In this document: positions 10,918 through 19,196 of the stretch, in pieces
Layout of the letters: every line of letters starts with the position of its first letter
Position numbering within the stretch: position 1 is the stretch's first letter
DNA from: Streptomyces sp. RKAG293
Lineage (GTDB): Bacteria > Actinomycetota > Actinomycetes > Streptomycetales > Streptomycetaceae
DNA length: 64,000 bases
Reading direction: 5' to 3'
Assembly: GCF_023701745.1 (NCBI RefSeq)
Contig: NZ_JAJOZB010000001.1
Span: 682,001-746,000 of the forward strand
Translations under genes and position numbers: made by a program
Notes under the pieces: model-generated
Told to the model about the DNA's origin: nothing
The model's input: the letters and a program-made list of their open reading frames with translations, nothing else
Database searches by the model: none

Positions 10918-11631
10918 TCAGTGGCCGGCGCTGACGCCGCCGTCGACATGGAGGATCTCGCCGGTGACGAACGGGGCGTTCTCCAAGTAGATCACCGCGT
11001 CGACGATGTCGCCCGGTTCGCCGAGCCGGCCGACCGGCTGCAGCGCGGCGAGGCCCGCGTAGGACTCCTCGGGGTGCATGGAGGTCCTGATGGTGCCCGG
11101 CGAGACGGCGTTGGCACGGATGTTGCGCGTGGCGTACTCGATGGCGAGGGACTTGGTGGCGGACTGCAGGCCGCCCTTGGTCAACGAGGCCAGCACGGAG
11201 GGGACGTTGGCGTCGGCGTTGTCGACCAGGCTGGTGGTGATGTTGACGATGTGGCCACCGCCCTGGGCGAGCATGCGTTCGACGGCCAACTGGGTGATGC
11301 GGAAGAAGCCGGTGAGGTTCACACCGGTCATGGCGGCGTAGTCGCCCTGGGTGTACTCGGTGAAGGGCTTGGCCTTGAAGAGCCCGGCGTTGTTGACGAG
11401 GGTGTCGATCCGGCCGAATCGCTCGACGCCGGCGGCGATGACGCGTTCGGCGGTGGCGGGGTCGGCGATGTCGCCCTGGACGGTCAGGATGCCCGCGTCG
11501 GTGGAGGGAGCGATGGTGCGCGAGGTGGCGACGACGGCGTAGCCGAGCTTGCGGTAGGCGTCGACGAGTGCGGCGCCGATCCCCTGTGAGGCTCCGGTGA
11601 TGACGGCGACCTTCTGGTCGTGAGTGCTCAT
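10918..11631 (-). CDS. SDR-family oxidoreductase-like protein lacking the catalytic tyrosine
   Basis: 237 residues of classical short-chain dehydrogenase type: the NAD(P) motif TGASQGIG (residues 12-19), NNAG, and the cofactor-side NAVSPG. At the active site the usual YxxxK reads ASLTK, so the lysine is kept but the catalytic tyrosine is not. This implies altered chemistry or a non-catalytic role. Upstream sits a CGACCGGTCG palindrome identical to that in front of the TetR gene at 15340-15960, so that TetR protein probably represses it. An IS630 copy begins 200 bp upstream. GGAGAAGGTC precedes the ATG. Confidence 0.82.
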   Translation of the reverse strand: MSTHDQKVAVITGASQGIGAALVDAYRKLGYAVVATSRTIAPSTDAGILTVQGDIADPATAERVIAAGVERFGRIDTLVNNAGLFKAKPFTEYTQGDYAAMTGVNLTGFFRITQLAVERMLAQGGGHIVNITTSLVDNADANVPSVLASLTKGGLQSATKSLAIEYATRNIRANAVSPGTIRTSMHPEESYAGLAALQPVGRLGEPGDIVDAVIYLENAPFVTGEILHVDGGVSAGH

Positions 11632-11680
11632 GATGACCTTCTCCGCGATGAGGTGGGTTTTCCGGTCGACCCGAACTAAC

Positions 11681-11695
11681 CGACCGGTCGACTAT
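11681..11695 (-). promoter_or_regulatory. TetR-type operator of the SDR/NTF2 operon
   Basis: CGACCGGTCGACTAT, containing the 10-bp palindrome CGACCGGTCG, lies 50 bp upstream of the SDR start and next to a -10-like TTAGTT on the minus strand. The identical 15 bases occur at 15973-15987 in front of the TetR gene. Confidence 0.7.
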
Positions 11696-11831
11696 TTGAC
11701 CGTAGACGGGTCGGCGCGATGGCGTCAAAGGTCCACGCGGCCCCGGCCAGGACCGGTTCTCTCCCTCCTGATAGGCGCAGCCTTCCAGCGCATGTCAGCG
11801 GGGCGATGGCGCCGGCGAAGCCCAGATACAC

Positions 11832-12923
11832 CTAGTGACCTGAGTCAGAGATTCGGTGGCAGTAGGCGGCGACCTTGTCGAGGATCTCGTCAGCGGTCTT
11901 CGTCCAAATGAAGGGCCGGGGTTGGTCGTTCCAGTCGGCCAGCCAGGTTCGGACGTCGCGTTCGAGGGCTTGGACGGAGCGGTGGACTCCGCGCTTGAGT
12001 TTCTTCTGTGTGAGCTCGGCGAACCACCGCTCGACCAGGTTCAGCCACGACGCACTTGTGGGTGTGAAGTGCAGGTGGAAGCGCGGGTGGGCCAGCAGCC
12101 ACTTCTTGATCTCGGGTGTTTTGTGGGTCGCGTAGTTGTCGAGGATCAGATGCACCTGGAGCCCGGCCGGGACTTCCTTGTCGAGCTTGGCCAGGAACTT
12201 CTTGAACTCGATGGCCCGGTGGCGGCGGTGCAGTGATCCGATCACCTTGCCGGTCGCGACCTCGAGTGCCGCGAAGAGCGTCGTGGTGCCGGCGCGAATG
12301 TAGTCGTGGCTGCGGCGTTCTGGAACGCCGGGCATCATCGGCAGCACCGGTTGTGACCGGTCCAGGGCCTGGATCTGCGACTTCTCGTCCACGCAGAGGA
12401 CCAGGGCCTTCTCCGGCGGATCGAGATAGAGGCCGACGACATCGCGGACCTTGTCGATGAAGAACGGGTCCGTCGAAAGCTTGAAGGTCTGCGAGCGGTG
12501 CGGGGCCAGGGCGAACGCCCGCCAGATCCTTGAGACCGTCGACTGCGACATGCCCGTGGCTGCGGCCATGGAACGGGTCGACCAGTGCGTTGCGTTCTTC
12601 GGCGTCTCCTCGAGCGTCCTGACGATCACTCGTTCCACATCCGCGTCGGTAATCTTCCGCGGGACACCCGGCCTGGGCTCGTCACACAGGCCGTCCAAGC
12701 CGTTCTCCAGGAAGCGCCGCCGCCAGGTGCGGACCGTGTCCGGAGCGATCCGCAGACGACGGGACACCTCCATGATCGAGTGACCGTCCGCGCACTCCAG
12801 CACGATCCGCGACCGTTGAGCCAACGCTTGCGCGGTTGTGCGCCGACGCACCCAGCCCTCCAGCACGGCCCGCTGGGGCTCAGTCAGTAACAACGGCGGA
12901 ATCTTCGGACCCGGACGGCTCAT
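11832..12923 (-). CDS. IS630-family transposase
   Basis: 363 residues: N-terminal helix-turn-helix region (AQALAQRSRIVLECADGHSIMEVSRRLRI, then TVRTWRRRFLENGLDGL) and a DDE catalytic domain with CVDEKSQ (D), LILDNYATHK (D) and SWLNLVERWFAEL (E), the IS630/Tc1-mariner arrangement. All catalytic residues are present and the frame is intact, so the element may be active. The stop codon TAG is completed by the flanking TA target and the base beyond it, so the reading frame ends outside the element proper. Confidence 0.93.
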   Translation of the reverse strand: MSRPGPKIPPLLLTEPQRAVLEGWVRRRTTAQALAQRSRIVLECADGHSIMEVSRRLRIAPDTVRTWRRRFLENGLDGLCDEPRPGVPRKITDADVERVIVRTLEETPKNATHWSTRSMAAATGMSQSTVSRIWRAFALAPHRSQTFKLSTDPFFIDKVRDVVGLYLDPPEKALVLCVDEKSQIQALDRSQPVLPMMPGVPERRSHDYIRAGTTTLFAALEVATGKVIGSLHRRHRAIEFKKFLAKLDKEVPAGLQVHLILDNYATHKTPEIKKWLLAHPRFHLHFTPTSASWLNLVERWFAELTQKKLKRGVHRSVQALERDVRTWLADWNDQPRPFIWTKTADEILDKVAAYCHRISDSGH

Positions 12924-12957
12924 ACCGAACTAACGCCAAACCTCCGACTCAGGTCAC
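11835..12957 (-). mobile_element. IS630-family insertion sequence, complete
   Basis: 1123 bp bounded by inverted repeats GTGACCTGAGTC / GACTCAGGTCAC (12 bp perfect, imperfect beyond) and flanked on both sides by the TA dinucleotide (11833-11834 and 12958-12959) that IS630 elements duplicate, each within a CTAG. It contains the transposase gene and nothing else. It has inserted between the SDR operon and the region of its presumed regulator. Confidence 0.9.
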
Positions 12958-12960
12958 TAG

Positions 12961-13118
12961 GGTCTGTCGTCTGGATCTCCGTGGGGGAAGGAGCGGTGTC
13001 CGGTGCGTGCAGCTGCAAGGCGGAGGAGGGAGGCGACGCGGAGCGTCGTCGACCGACGACAACGCGGCAGATGTGCGTGCTGGACACCGCGACGCCGCGG
13101 AGATCCAGACGACAGGCC
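12961..13118. mobile_element. IS5-type MITE (non-autonomous, 158 bp)
   Basis: Terminal inverted repeats of 21 bp with one mismatch (left end GGTCTGTCGTCTGGATC, right end the complement of GGCCTGTCGTCTGGATC) enclose 116 bp without a gene. CTAG stands at both ends (12957-12960 and 13119-13122), the YTAR-type 4-bp target duplication of the IS5 group. It abuts the IS630 copy, and the two share one CTAG. Confidence 0.82.
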
Positions 13119-14042
13119 CTAGTGCCGGTGCGGGTCTCCAGCGGGCAGCCAGGCGCCCACGGCGTGGAGGCCGAGGTCGCCCACGCCCTCGCAGAGGGCG
13201 TCGATGAGGGCGAGAACCGCAGGACGGTCCTCGCTCTCGCGCCGGACCAGGGACCAGGTCCAGTAGATCTCCGGCGCGCCGACCGGGCGTTGGACCAGAT
13301 CGGGTGGCAGCGGGGTGGTCTGGCCCTTGGGGCAGTTGATGACCGCGCGGCCGCTGCGGCGCACATGGTCGAAGAACCCGGGCCCGGTGATGCCGCCGTC
13401 GGAGATGCGTACCGCGCGGGCCCCGGTGTCCCGGGCCAGCAGCTCGGCATAGCGGTTCCAGGACGACCAGGAGGTGGTGTCGTCGTCGAGGAGGACGACG
13501 GTGTCACGGGCGTCCACGGTGCTCGTGTCGTCGCCTGCGGCGACGGCGTACAGCCGGTCGGCGCCGATGAGCCGGGCGCTCAGGCCACGGTGTTCCAGGT
13601 CGTCGGTCCGCACCCAGCACACCGCGAGATCCAGACTGCCGTCGGCGACCCGGGCGGCCTGGGTGTGCGAGGGGGCGATCCACGCGTCGATGTGGACCTG
13701 GGCCACCGCGGCGGCCCGGGCGGTCAGATCGGGCGGGAGCCAGTTGACGTAGCCGAGCCGCACCGGTTCCGAGCCGGACAGCTGAACTGCGCGCCGCTGG
13801 AGGTCCGTGGCCCGTTCCAGCAGGGCGCGGGTGTGCGGGAGCAGGGCCGAGCCGGCCGGAGTGAGGGACACGGAGCGGCGGTCGCGGTCGAACAGCCGCA
13901 CCCCCAGGTGCCGTTCGAGCGTCTTGATCTGCTGCGACAGGGAGGGACCGGCGATCAGCAGACGCTCGGCGGCCCGGCCGAAGTTCAGCTCCTCGGCGAC
14001 CGCTACGAAGTACCGCAATTGGCGCAGCTCCATGTTCGTCAT
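13119..14042 (-). CDS. LysR-family transcriptional regulator
   Basis: 307 residues with an N-terminal winged helix-turn-helix (LRQLRYFVAVAEELNFGRAAERLLIAGPSLSQQIKTLERHLGVRLFDR) and a two-lobed substrate-binding-like effector domain. The stop codon TAG lies inside the CTAG duplication of the adjacent MITE, so the last codons may differ from the ancestral gene. ATG 14042 or ATG 14033 may be used. It diverges from the muconolactone-isomerase-like gene at 14126, the standard arrangement of a LysR activator and its target. Confidence 0.9.
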   Translation of the reverse strand: MTNMELRQLRYFVAVAEELNFGRAAERLLIAGPSLSQQIKTLERHLGVRLFDRDRRSVSLTPAGSALLPHTRALLERATDLQRRAVQLSGSEPVRLGYVNWLPPDLTARAAAVAQVHIDAWIAPSHTQAARVADGSLDLAVCWVRTDDLEHRGLSARLIGADRLYAVAAGDDTSTVDARDTVVLLDDDTTSWSSWNRYAELLARDTGARAVRISDGGITGPGFFDHVRRSGRAVINCPKGQTTPLPPDLVQRPVGAPEIYWTWSLVRRESEDRPAVLALIDALCEGVGDLGLHAVGAWLPAGDPHRH

Positions 14043-14125
14043 GCTACGCCGGTGGGAGTCCAGGCCTCCCAGAAGGGAGGACGCCGGTTGTGGCGCCGCC
14101 CTGGTGGCTGACGGACGATGAGGGG

Positions 14126-14434
14126 ATGGACATGCGAGAGTTCCTCGTCGAGATCACCACCACCGTCCCTGAGGGCACCAGCCAGGACGAGGTCGACCGG
14201 CGGCGCGCCGCCGAGGCCGTCCACGCCCGGGAACTGGCCGCCACCGGCAACCTGGCGCGGCTGTGGCGCCCGGTCGGCGAGCTGCGCAGCATCGGAATCT
14301 GGCGGGCCGCCGACGAGGACGAGCTCCACGAGAAGGTGCTCGGCACACTCCCCCTGCACCCGTGGATGACGTTCACCGTCACCGCGCTGGAGCCCCACCC
14401 CAACGACCCGGGCCGAACCGACGCCACCCGGTGA
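14126..14434 (+). CDS. Muconolactone delta-isomerase-like protein
   Basis: 102 residues. MREFLVEITTTVPEGTSQDEVDRRRAAEA is the ferredoxin-like N-terminus of the muconolactone isomerase (MIase) family; LARLWRPVGELRSIGIWRAADEDELHEKVLGTLPLHPWM contains the conserved W-R-P..GIWRA..EL.....LPL.PWM block. Authentic members convert muconolactone to 3-oxoadipate enol-lactone in the beta-ketoadipate pathway, but stand-alone copies beside LysR genes usually have no tested role. GAGGGG precedes the ATG; an alternative ATG lies at 14132. It diverges from the LysR gene, which likely controls it. Confidence 0.85.
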   Translation: MDMREFLVEITTTVPEGTSQDEVDRRRAAEAVHARELAATGNLARLWRPVGELRSIGIWRAADEDELHEKVLGTLPLHPWMTFTVTALEPHPNDPGRTDATR

Positions 14435-14581
14435 CCCCCGTGGCTCGGGTGCCGCCACGCGGTGCATCGGCGAGCGGCACAACCTGGTGATGGTGCGACA
14501 TGCCTCCCAGGTAAGTCCGTCCGCAGCGGCGAATCCACCCCGGACCCGGGCAGACTCGGTGGGTGAGGGAGCGCAGCGGCG

Positions 14582-14626
14582 GCCGGAGGGCCGCTCTCGC
14601 CCCTGATGCCAGGCCGGCCCTCCGGC
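14582..14626 (+). other. Leader hairpin upstream of GPP34 gene
   Basis: A perfect 12-bp inverted repeat (14582-14593 and 14615-14626, arm GCCGGAGGGCCG, 21-nt loop) ends 47 bp before the start codon at 14674. It may be a terminator for the plus-strand gene at 14126 or a structured leader. Confidence 0.45.
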
Positions 14627-14673
14627 ACCGTACCGCCGCCGAAGCCACCGATGCTTCTGATGTGGAGTCCGTC

Positions 14674-15279
14674 ATGACCACTCCGCGGGACCTGTTGATC
14701 ATCACCATGGACGTCGCGTCCAGCCGTCCCGTCGAGCAGGGCGAACTGTCGCTGGCGCTCGCGGGAGCCGAACTGATCGACCTCGTCGACGCCGAGGTCC
14801 TCACCTTGGACGGCGAGCGCATCCTGCCCGGCCCACAGCGGACTCCGGGTGATCGCCTGTTGGACGAGGCGGCCTCGTCCATCACCCGCCAGGAGCCGTA
14901 CGAGACCGTCGAGGACTGGCTGTGGCGCCGGGGCCGTGGCCTGGCCACGACCTACCGCGCCGTTCTGGAGGCCGAAGGCGATGCGGCCCGGCCGCGCCAC
15001 CACTGGATTCCCCTCAGGACCGGCCCGGCGGCACTGACCGACTCACCCGCCCGTCGCCACGCAGCCGAGCGCTGGGCGTCGGGCGAGCCCGTCCTCGCCG
15101 GCCTCGCGGCGGCCGTGGGCATCCAGGACAAGCCGACCGAGGAGATCGCCGACCTCACCGATGACGCGGTCGTGACCGTGCTGGCCGCCGTCCACGGCGC
15201 CGCGACGGAGCTGGAAGGCGTACGGCAGCGGCGGCGCATCGAAGATGCGGCCTTCGACAACATCTGGCGCGGCCAGTGA
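14674..15279 (+). CDS. GPP34 (Golgi phosphoprotein 3-fold) protein
   Basis: 201 residues of the GPP34 family, which is strongly expanded in Streptomyces. DLLIITMDVASSRPV, LSLALAGAELIDLVDAEVLTLDGERI and ALTDSPARRHAAERWASGEPVLAGLAAAVG follow the family pattern of an alpha-helical bundle that in eukaryotes binds phosphatidylinositol 4-phosphate. The bacterial role is unknown; membrane-lipid association is inferred from the fold. The start is set by ATG with GGAG nine bases upstream. It converges on the TetR gene at 15340. Confidence 0.85.
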   Translation: MTTPRDLLIITMDVASSRPVEQGELSLALAGAELIDLVDAEVLTLDGERILPGPQRTPGDRLLDEAASSITRQEPYETVEDWLWRRGRGLATTYRAVLEAEGDAARPRHHWIPLRTGPAALTDSPARRHAAERWASGEPVLAGLAAAVGIQDKPTEEIADLTDDAVVTVLAAVHGAATELEGVRQRRRIEDAAFDNIWRGQ

Positions 15280-15302
15280 CGACGTCACGGGCGGACAGCG
15301 AG

Positions 15303-15313
15303 CCCCCCCCCCC
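15303..15313 (+). repeat. Run of 11 cytosines
   Basis: An uninterrupted C11 tract in the convergent GPP34/TetR intergenic region. It is a slippage-prone site and a place where read errors are likely. Confidence 0.9.
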
Positions 15314-15339
15314 GACGCCGAGCCCTCCGGCCCCCGGCG

Positions 15340-15960
15340 TCAGATGCCGGCCACGGCCTCCCGCGGCGGGCGGGCACCGAGCAGGGCCAGGCAGTTCGCC
15401 CACAGAGGGCCGAGCCGGTGGGTGTTGTTGTAGAGCTTCGCGAACAGCACCTGCCCCTCGAGCTGGGCGACCACCGACCGTGCGGCTTCCCGGGTGTCGA
15501 TCACGGTGACCTCCTTGCGCTCGAGAGCCTCGGCGATGACCGCGGCGACCATCCCGACCTGAGCGTCGAAGATCTCCTGCAGTCGCTCGCGGACGGCCTC
15601 GGTCTGGTTGCTCATCTCCAGAGTGAGATTGCCGAACAGGCAGCCCGACACGGTGCCGCAGCTCTGCTGCCCGGCGAGCTGGCCGGCCGCCGTCTCCTCG
15701 AAGAGCCGGCGCAGCCGCTGCAGCGGTTCCGCTGCACTGTTCAGGATGCGCGTCCAGGTCGCCTGCTGGCCGGCCCAGTGCTCGTCGAGCACGGCCAGGG
15801 CGAGCGCTTCCTTGGATGCGAAGAAGTAGTAGAAGCTGCCCTTCGGCACCCCGGCCGCCTTGCAGATCTCGGCCACGCCCAAGGCCGAGTAACCGCGCAG
15901 CTCGATGAGCGATTGCGCGGCACTGAGGATCTTCTCCCTGGCGTCGCTGGTCCGTCCCAT
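15340..15960 (-). CDS. TetR/AcrR-family repressor
   Basis: 206 residues: an N-terminal TetR helix-turn-helix (REKILSAAQSLIELRGYSALGVAEICKAAGVPKGSFYYFFASKEALALAVL) and an alpha-helical effector domain containing CGTVSGCLFGNLTLEMSNQTEAVRERL, a pattern of the YxaF/LmrA-like branch. The ATG is directly preceded, six bases away, by TACACT, a good -10 element, which predicts a leaderless transcript; the CGACCGGTCG operator lies just upstream of that -10. The same operator precedes the SDR gene at 11631, so this protein probably represses both itself and that operon. Confidence 0.92.
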   Translation of the reverse strand: MGRTSDAREKILSAAQSLIELRGYSALGVAEICKAAGVPKGSFYYFFASKEALALAVLDEHWAGQQATWTRILNSAAEPLQRLRRLFEETAAGQLAGQQSCGTVSGCLFGNLTLEMSNQTEAVRERLQEIFDAQVGMVAAVIAEALERKEVTVIDTREAARSVVAQLEGQVLFAKLYNNTHRLGPLWANCLALLGARPPREAVAGI

Positions 15961-15972
15961 GAAGCGAGTGTA

Positions 15973-16010
15973 CGACCGGTCGACTATCTCCGACTGGACC
16001 GGTCGGCTAC
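15973..16010 (-). promoter_or_regulatory. TetR autoregulatory operator
   Basis: CGACCGGTCGACTAT at 15973-15987, identical to 11681-11695, followed by a second related word GGACCGGTCGGCTA at 15997-16010. It lies in the promoter of the TetR gene. The palindromic core is CGACCGGTCG. Confidence 0.75.
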
Positions 16011-16036
16011 GCGGGCTCGTCCGCGCGCGGCGCTCC

Positions 16037-16135
16037 GACCAACAGACGATCTACCGCTGGTGGCCCTCCAAGGCCCACGTCCTCCTGGAGGCGCTCGCGG
16101 TGCAGGCCGACCTGTACGTCACGAACACCCCTGAT
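16037..16135 (+). pseudogene. Remnant of a TetR-type DNA-binding domain
   Basis: A short open stretch encodes QTIYRWWPSKAHVLLEALAV, which is the recognition helix and following helix of a TetR/AcrR regulator (normally xxTIYRRWPSKAxLxxxAL). No start, first helices or effector domain are present. It is a decayed fragment next to an intact but unrelated TetR gene. Confidence 0.7.
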
Positions 16136-16154
16136 CAGCGCCGGGGCCAGATGA

Positions 16155-16451
16155 TCAGGCCGGCCCGTGGACGACGAGCCGATTCTGCTCTCCGTCGAAG
16201 ATGCCGGCCAGGATCTCGGCCTCCCGCTGGTTCCCGTCGAAGAGACCTTGCTGATCGACGTGCACGATCAGAGTGTCGTGGCTGTCGATCACCTCAGAGA
16301 TGCCCCGACTGTTGATCGTGTCCGACCACGCGTCCAGGTTGCGGCCGAACCACGTCGGCAGCCCGCACGGCTCGCTCACCGCGTCCCAGAAGTCGTCAAG
16401 GGTCGCGATCAGCCGACCGCGCAGGTCAACGATCAGCTCATTGCTCGTCAT
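16155..16451 (-). CDS. Barstar-family protein
   Basis: 98 residues with the barstar pattern: IVDLRGRLIATLDDFWDAVSEPCGLPTWFGRNLDAWSDTI, in which the helix-loop 'LP..FGRNLDAWSD' is the barnase-blocking segment, then a strand (DTLIVHVDQQ) and a helix. Barstar proteins inhibit secreted or injected ribonucleases. No barnase-like gene is adjacent, so it is an orphan immunity or regulatory gene. TAGTCT at 16458-16463 lies six bases before the ATG, indicating a leaderless message. Confidence 0.88.
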   Translation of the reverse strand: MTSNELIVDLRGRLIATLDDFWDAVSEPCGLPTWFGRNLDAWSDTINSRGISEVIDSHDTLIVHVDQQGLFDGNQREAEILAGIFDGEQNRLVVHGPA

Positions 16452-16504
16452 CGCAGCAGACTAACCAGCCCCGCCACGCTTCACCGACCGATCAAGGAGA
16501 GGCT

Positions 16505-16837
16505 CTAGTCACCGATGAACCACAGATAGCTGCCCGGTGTTGCCGCACACACCGCGAGCAGCTCCGCGAGATCCTGCAGGGCGGCTCTCTGCGGTCCGTC
16601 CGCGCACTGCGGCAACAGGGCGGCGACCTCGCGGAGCGCGACCTCCGCCTCCTGCTCGTTGAACAGCGTGTCGCCGTAGGGGTCCACCCGGGCGAGCTTG
16701 CCCGGGCCCGTCGGGTCGTACGGGTCCAGCGCCCGTGCCAGCGCTTCGCCGTGCTCGTGGGACCGTCGAAGAAGGGTGGTCGTGGATGATCTGCCCCGCG
16801 CAGGCCGCCGGGAGTGCAGTTCCAACTCGATTCCCAT
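16505..16837 (-). CDS. Conserved-looking hypothetical protein, 110 residues
   Basis: Not recognised. The ATG at 16837 has AGGGGGC seven bases upstream. The sequence begins MGIELELHSRRP, is soluble and mostly helical (EQEAEVALREVAALLPQ, AALQDLAELLAVCAATPG) and ends in WFIGD. Proteins of this look often sit beside small toxin-immunity type genes in Streptomyces; here its downstream neighbour on the same strand is the barstar gene, 53 bp away. An in-frame GTG at 16855 is a weaker start. A role in immunity is only suggested by position. Confidence 0.65.
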   Translation of the reverse strand: MGIELELHSRRPARGRSSTTTLLRRSHEHGEALARALDPYDPTGPGKLARVDPYGDTLFNEQEAEVALREVAALLPQCADGPQRAALQDLAELLAVCAATPGSYLWFIGD

Positions 16838-16972
16838 GATCGCCCCCTGAACCACAACGTGCCGAGTGACGAAGGCCGTTCCCCGGCCGACGGCCAGAAT
16901 ACCGCCGGCACCGTCACCGGCCGCCCGTTGTCCCGCAGGTGACGGCGGACGGTTCGGCGGATCCCGGCTCCT

Positions 16973-18870
16973 TCAGCTCTCCGCGAGCACGATCACCCAG
17001 TCGTCCCGCGTGAAGCGCACGGGTTGTCGCTTGTCGGGGTTGATCCGAACCCCGTACGTCGGCCCCGTGGCGGCCTGCGCGCGCAGCCGGTACCCGAGGG
17101 CGCATTCATGGCGGCGGAGTGCTGAGGCGACGACGGTGGCGAACGTGACCCCCTCCCCCGCCCGGACGTAGTCGCCCGCGGGCTTGAGGTAGAGCTCGTT
17201 CCCCTCCGCCCTGAACAGTTCGTCGAAGAGGTCGGCCAGGTAGGGGCTCTCCGAGATCTGCGTCATCAGGAGGCTGATGAGGCGCCCGCTGACGATGAAG
17301 TCGGCGCCCGCACGCACCGGCGCGAGCAGCCGGTTGCGGTCGTCGGACATCTCGGTGGTGAGGGGGATCTCCTGGTGGGTGGCTTCCTCGATCGCTCTCA
17401 GATGCAGCAGCGTGACCAGCGTCCTGTCGTCCGCCTCCGGGGCCCGGGTGGTGACGAAGGGGGGCGGGGACGCGTGCCCCGTGTCTCCGATGACGATGAC
17501 GCTGTCGTACGAGAGCACGTCCAACCGCCCCAGCACGCGCGGGTCCGTGGTGTCCGCGCTGTGGAACGTCACATCGAGGTGCTGCGGCGCATCTGCCATG
17601 TCATGGATGCCGTCGAGCGCCGGTTCGTCTCCGAGTGCCACCACGTCGAGTCTGGTCGGGGCGGCCAGATAGAGGGCGAGTTGATCGAGGATGAGGGGAC
17701 CGCGACGGTTCCAGCCGAGCATGAGGAGCCGCTGTGGGGTGGGTGGCCGGGGGCTGGCCGTGACGATCGCTTCCTCGTCGATGCAGTTGGTTGCGTCCGC
17801 CACGACGGCTGTGTCGTCGTCCTGTGCGATGACGATGATCCGGTCGCTCGCGGTGATGGTCGTGCCGGGGTTCGGGTTGAGTGCGATGCCGTCGGCGCGC
17901 AGCAGTCCGACCACCGAGGAGTGGGAGAAGGCGAGCAGGGCCTCGCCGAAGGTGCGTCCGACCAGTGCGGGAGCGACCACGGTGTAGAACTCGTCCCCCG
18001 CGAAGTCGAGGAGTTCCTCGTAGACGAGGGAGAGTCCGGGCTGGCGGGCGGTCTGGACGACGAGGCGGGCGATGATGTCGTCGATGGCCAGCACCCGTCC
18101 GCGCGGTCCGGCGGCCAGCGTGGCGGTGAGGTGGTTGTGGGCGTCGTGGACCGCGGCGACCACGATGGCGTCGCCGGTCTCCGGTGTGAGCGCGTTGAGG
18201 GCGAGCAGGGTCTTCACGACGTGGGCGTCGCAGTCGTCCCCGTCGGGCGGCAGCACCAGGATGGCCTTCGCGGTCTGCGGACTGACCCTGGCCAGAACCG
18301 CCGGGTCGGTGGTGCAGCCGTTGCGGCAGACGATGTTGGTGGTGCCGGTGGCGCGGAGGCGGGCGCCGATCTCCTCCTCCATCTCCGCCTTGTCCTTGGC
18401 GGCGAGGACGGTCACGGTGGATCGGCGCTGGTTGGTGTTGGCCGTCACCAGTTCCGCGATCACGGAGAACACGGGATCGGACCAGCCCAGTACGACGGTG
18501 TGCCGCGCTTCGAGTACCGCGGAGTGGCCCATGCGGAGCTCCAGGATGCGTTGGTTGATCCCCGTGGTGATCAGACTGACCAACGCCGACACGAACAGCA
18601 GAGCGACCAGCGCCAGCAGGATGGACGCCAGTACGTACAGAGGGGATCCGACCGCCCCGCCGATCTTCAGCGTCTGCCCGACGCTGACCCATACGGCCTC
18701 GAGCCGGCCGGAGAACGTACTCGGGGCCGGCGATCGGTCCACACCAGCACCACGCTCACCGGGACGACCGCGCCGAAGCAGGCGAGCGTGAGCCAGCCGA
18801 TGAGTGCGGGAGTGCTGCGTGACACCAGATTGTCGAACCGGTACTGCAAACGCCGCCACAGCGACGCCAT
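16973..18870 (-). pseudogene. CASTOR/POLLUX-like ion channel protein, frameshifted near the N-terminus
   Basis: The full-length protein would be about 630 residues: MASLWRRLQYRFDNLVSRS and a first membrane helix (LIGWLTLACFGAVVPVSVVLV) in one frame, then, in another frame, SPAPSTFSGRLEAVWVSVGQ, a second helix (YVLASILLALVALLFVSALVSLI) and long RCK-like domains (TVVLGWSDPVFSVIAELV, LLMLGWNRRGPLILDQLALYL). The frame changes at about 18735-18750 as if one base were lost near TGGACCGATCGCC. GLGW-type Rossmann motifs and 'NQRILELRMGHSAVLEARHTVVLGWSD' match the DUF1012/CASTOR-POLLUX family of potassium-type channels. Either a recent frameshift or a read error. Confidence 0.8.
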
Positions 18871-19095
18871 GTGCTGCACCCCGCACCCCCTGCATGAGAC
18901 AACGCGGCTGCCCGCCGACGACCCGCCATCGTGCAGGTCACGTTAGAGAGGTTCGGCCGGCGGCCGGCCCGAAGACCGTTCCCCTCACCCGGAGGTATGA
19001 ATCGGGTGCCCAAGGGGTGTGAACGGGCAACTCGCGTGCCGACCGCCGGGCTCATCGACCGGTCTCTCCGGATCCGCCGTGAACGGCATCCCCAC

Positions 19096-19119
19096 GTTTA
19101 AGCAGGGAAAGCGGGGTAC
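19096..19119 (+). promoter_or_regulatory. SigB-type stress promoter
   Basis: GTTT at 19096-19099, 14 bases, GGGTAC at 19114-19119: a good match to the Streptomyces SigB-family consensus (GNNT, 14-16 nt, GGGTAC/T). It is about 77 bp upstream of the 24-residue membrane peptide gene. The rest of 18871-19196 shows no gene. Confidence 0.65.
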
Positions 19120-19196
19120 GCGGTCAACAGGGGCAACGCGGCGGCCGGGAAGGGCGGCCGCGGCCCATCGTTCGCCACAGGGAAGAGGAAACTCGC

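Noticed and set aside
15303-15341. GACGCCG...CGGCGTC hairpin after the C11 run as terminator of GPP34/TetR genes
   Set aside because: Only 7 bp and overlapping the TetR stop codon; not strong enough to list.
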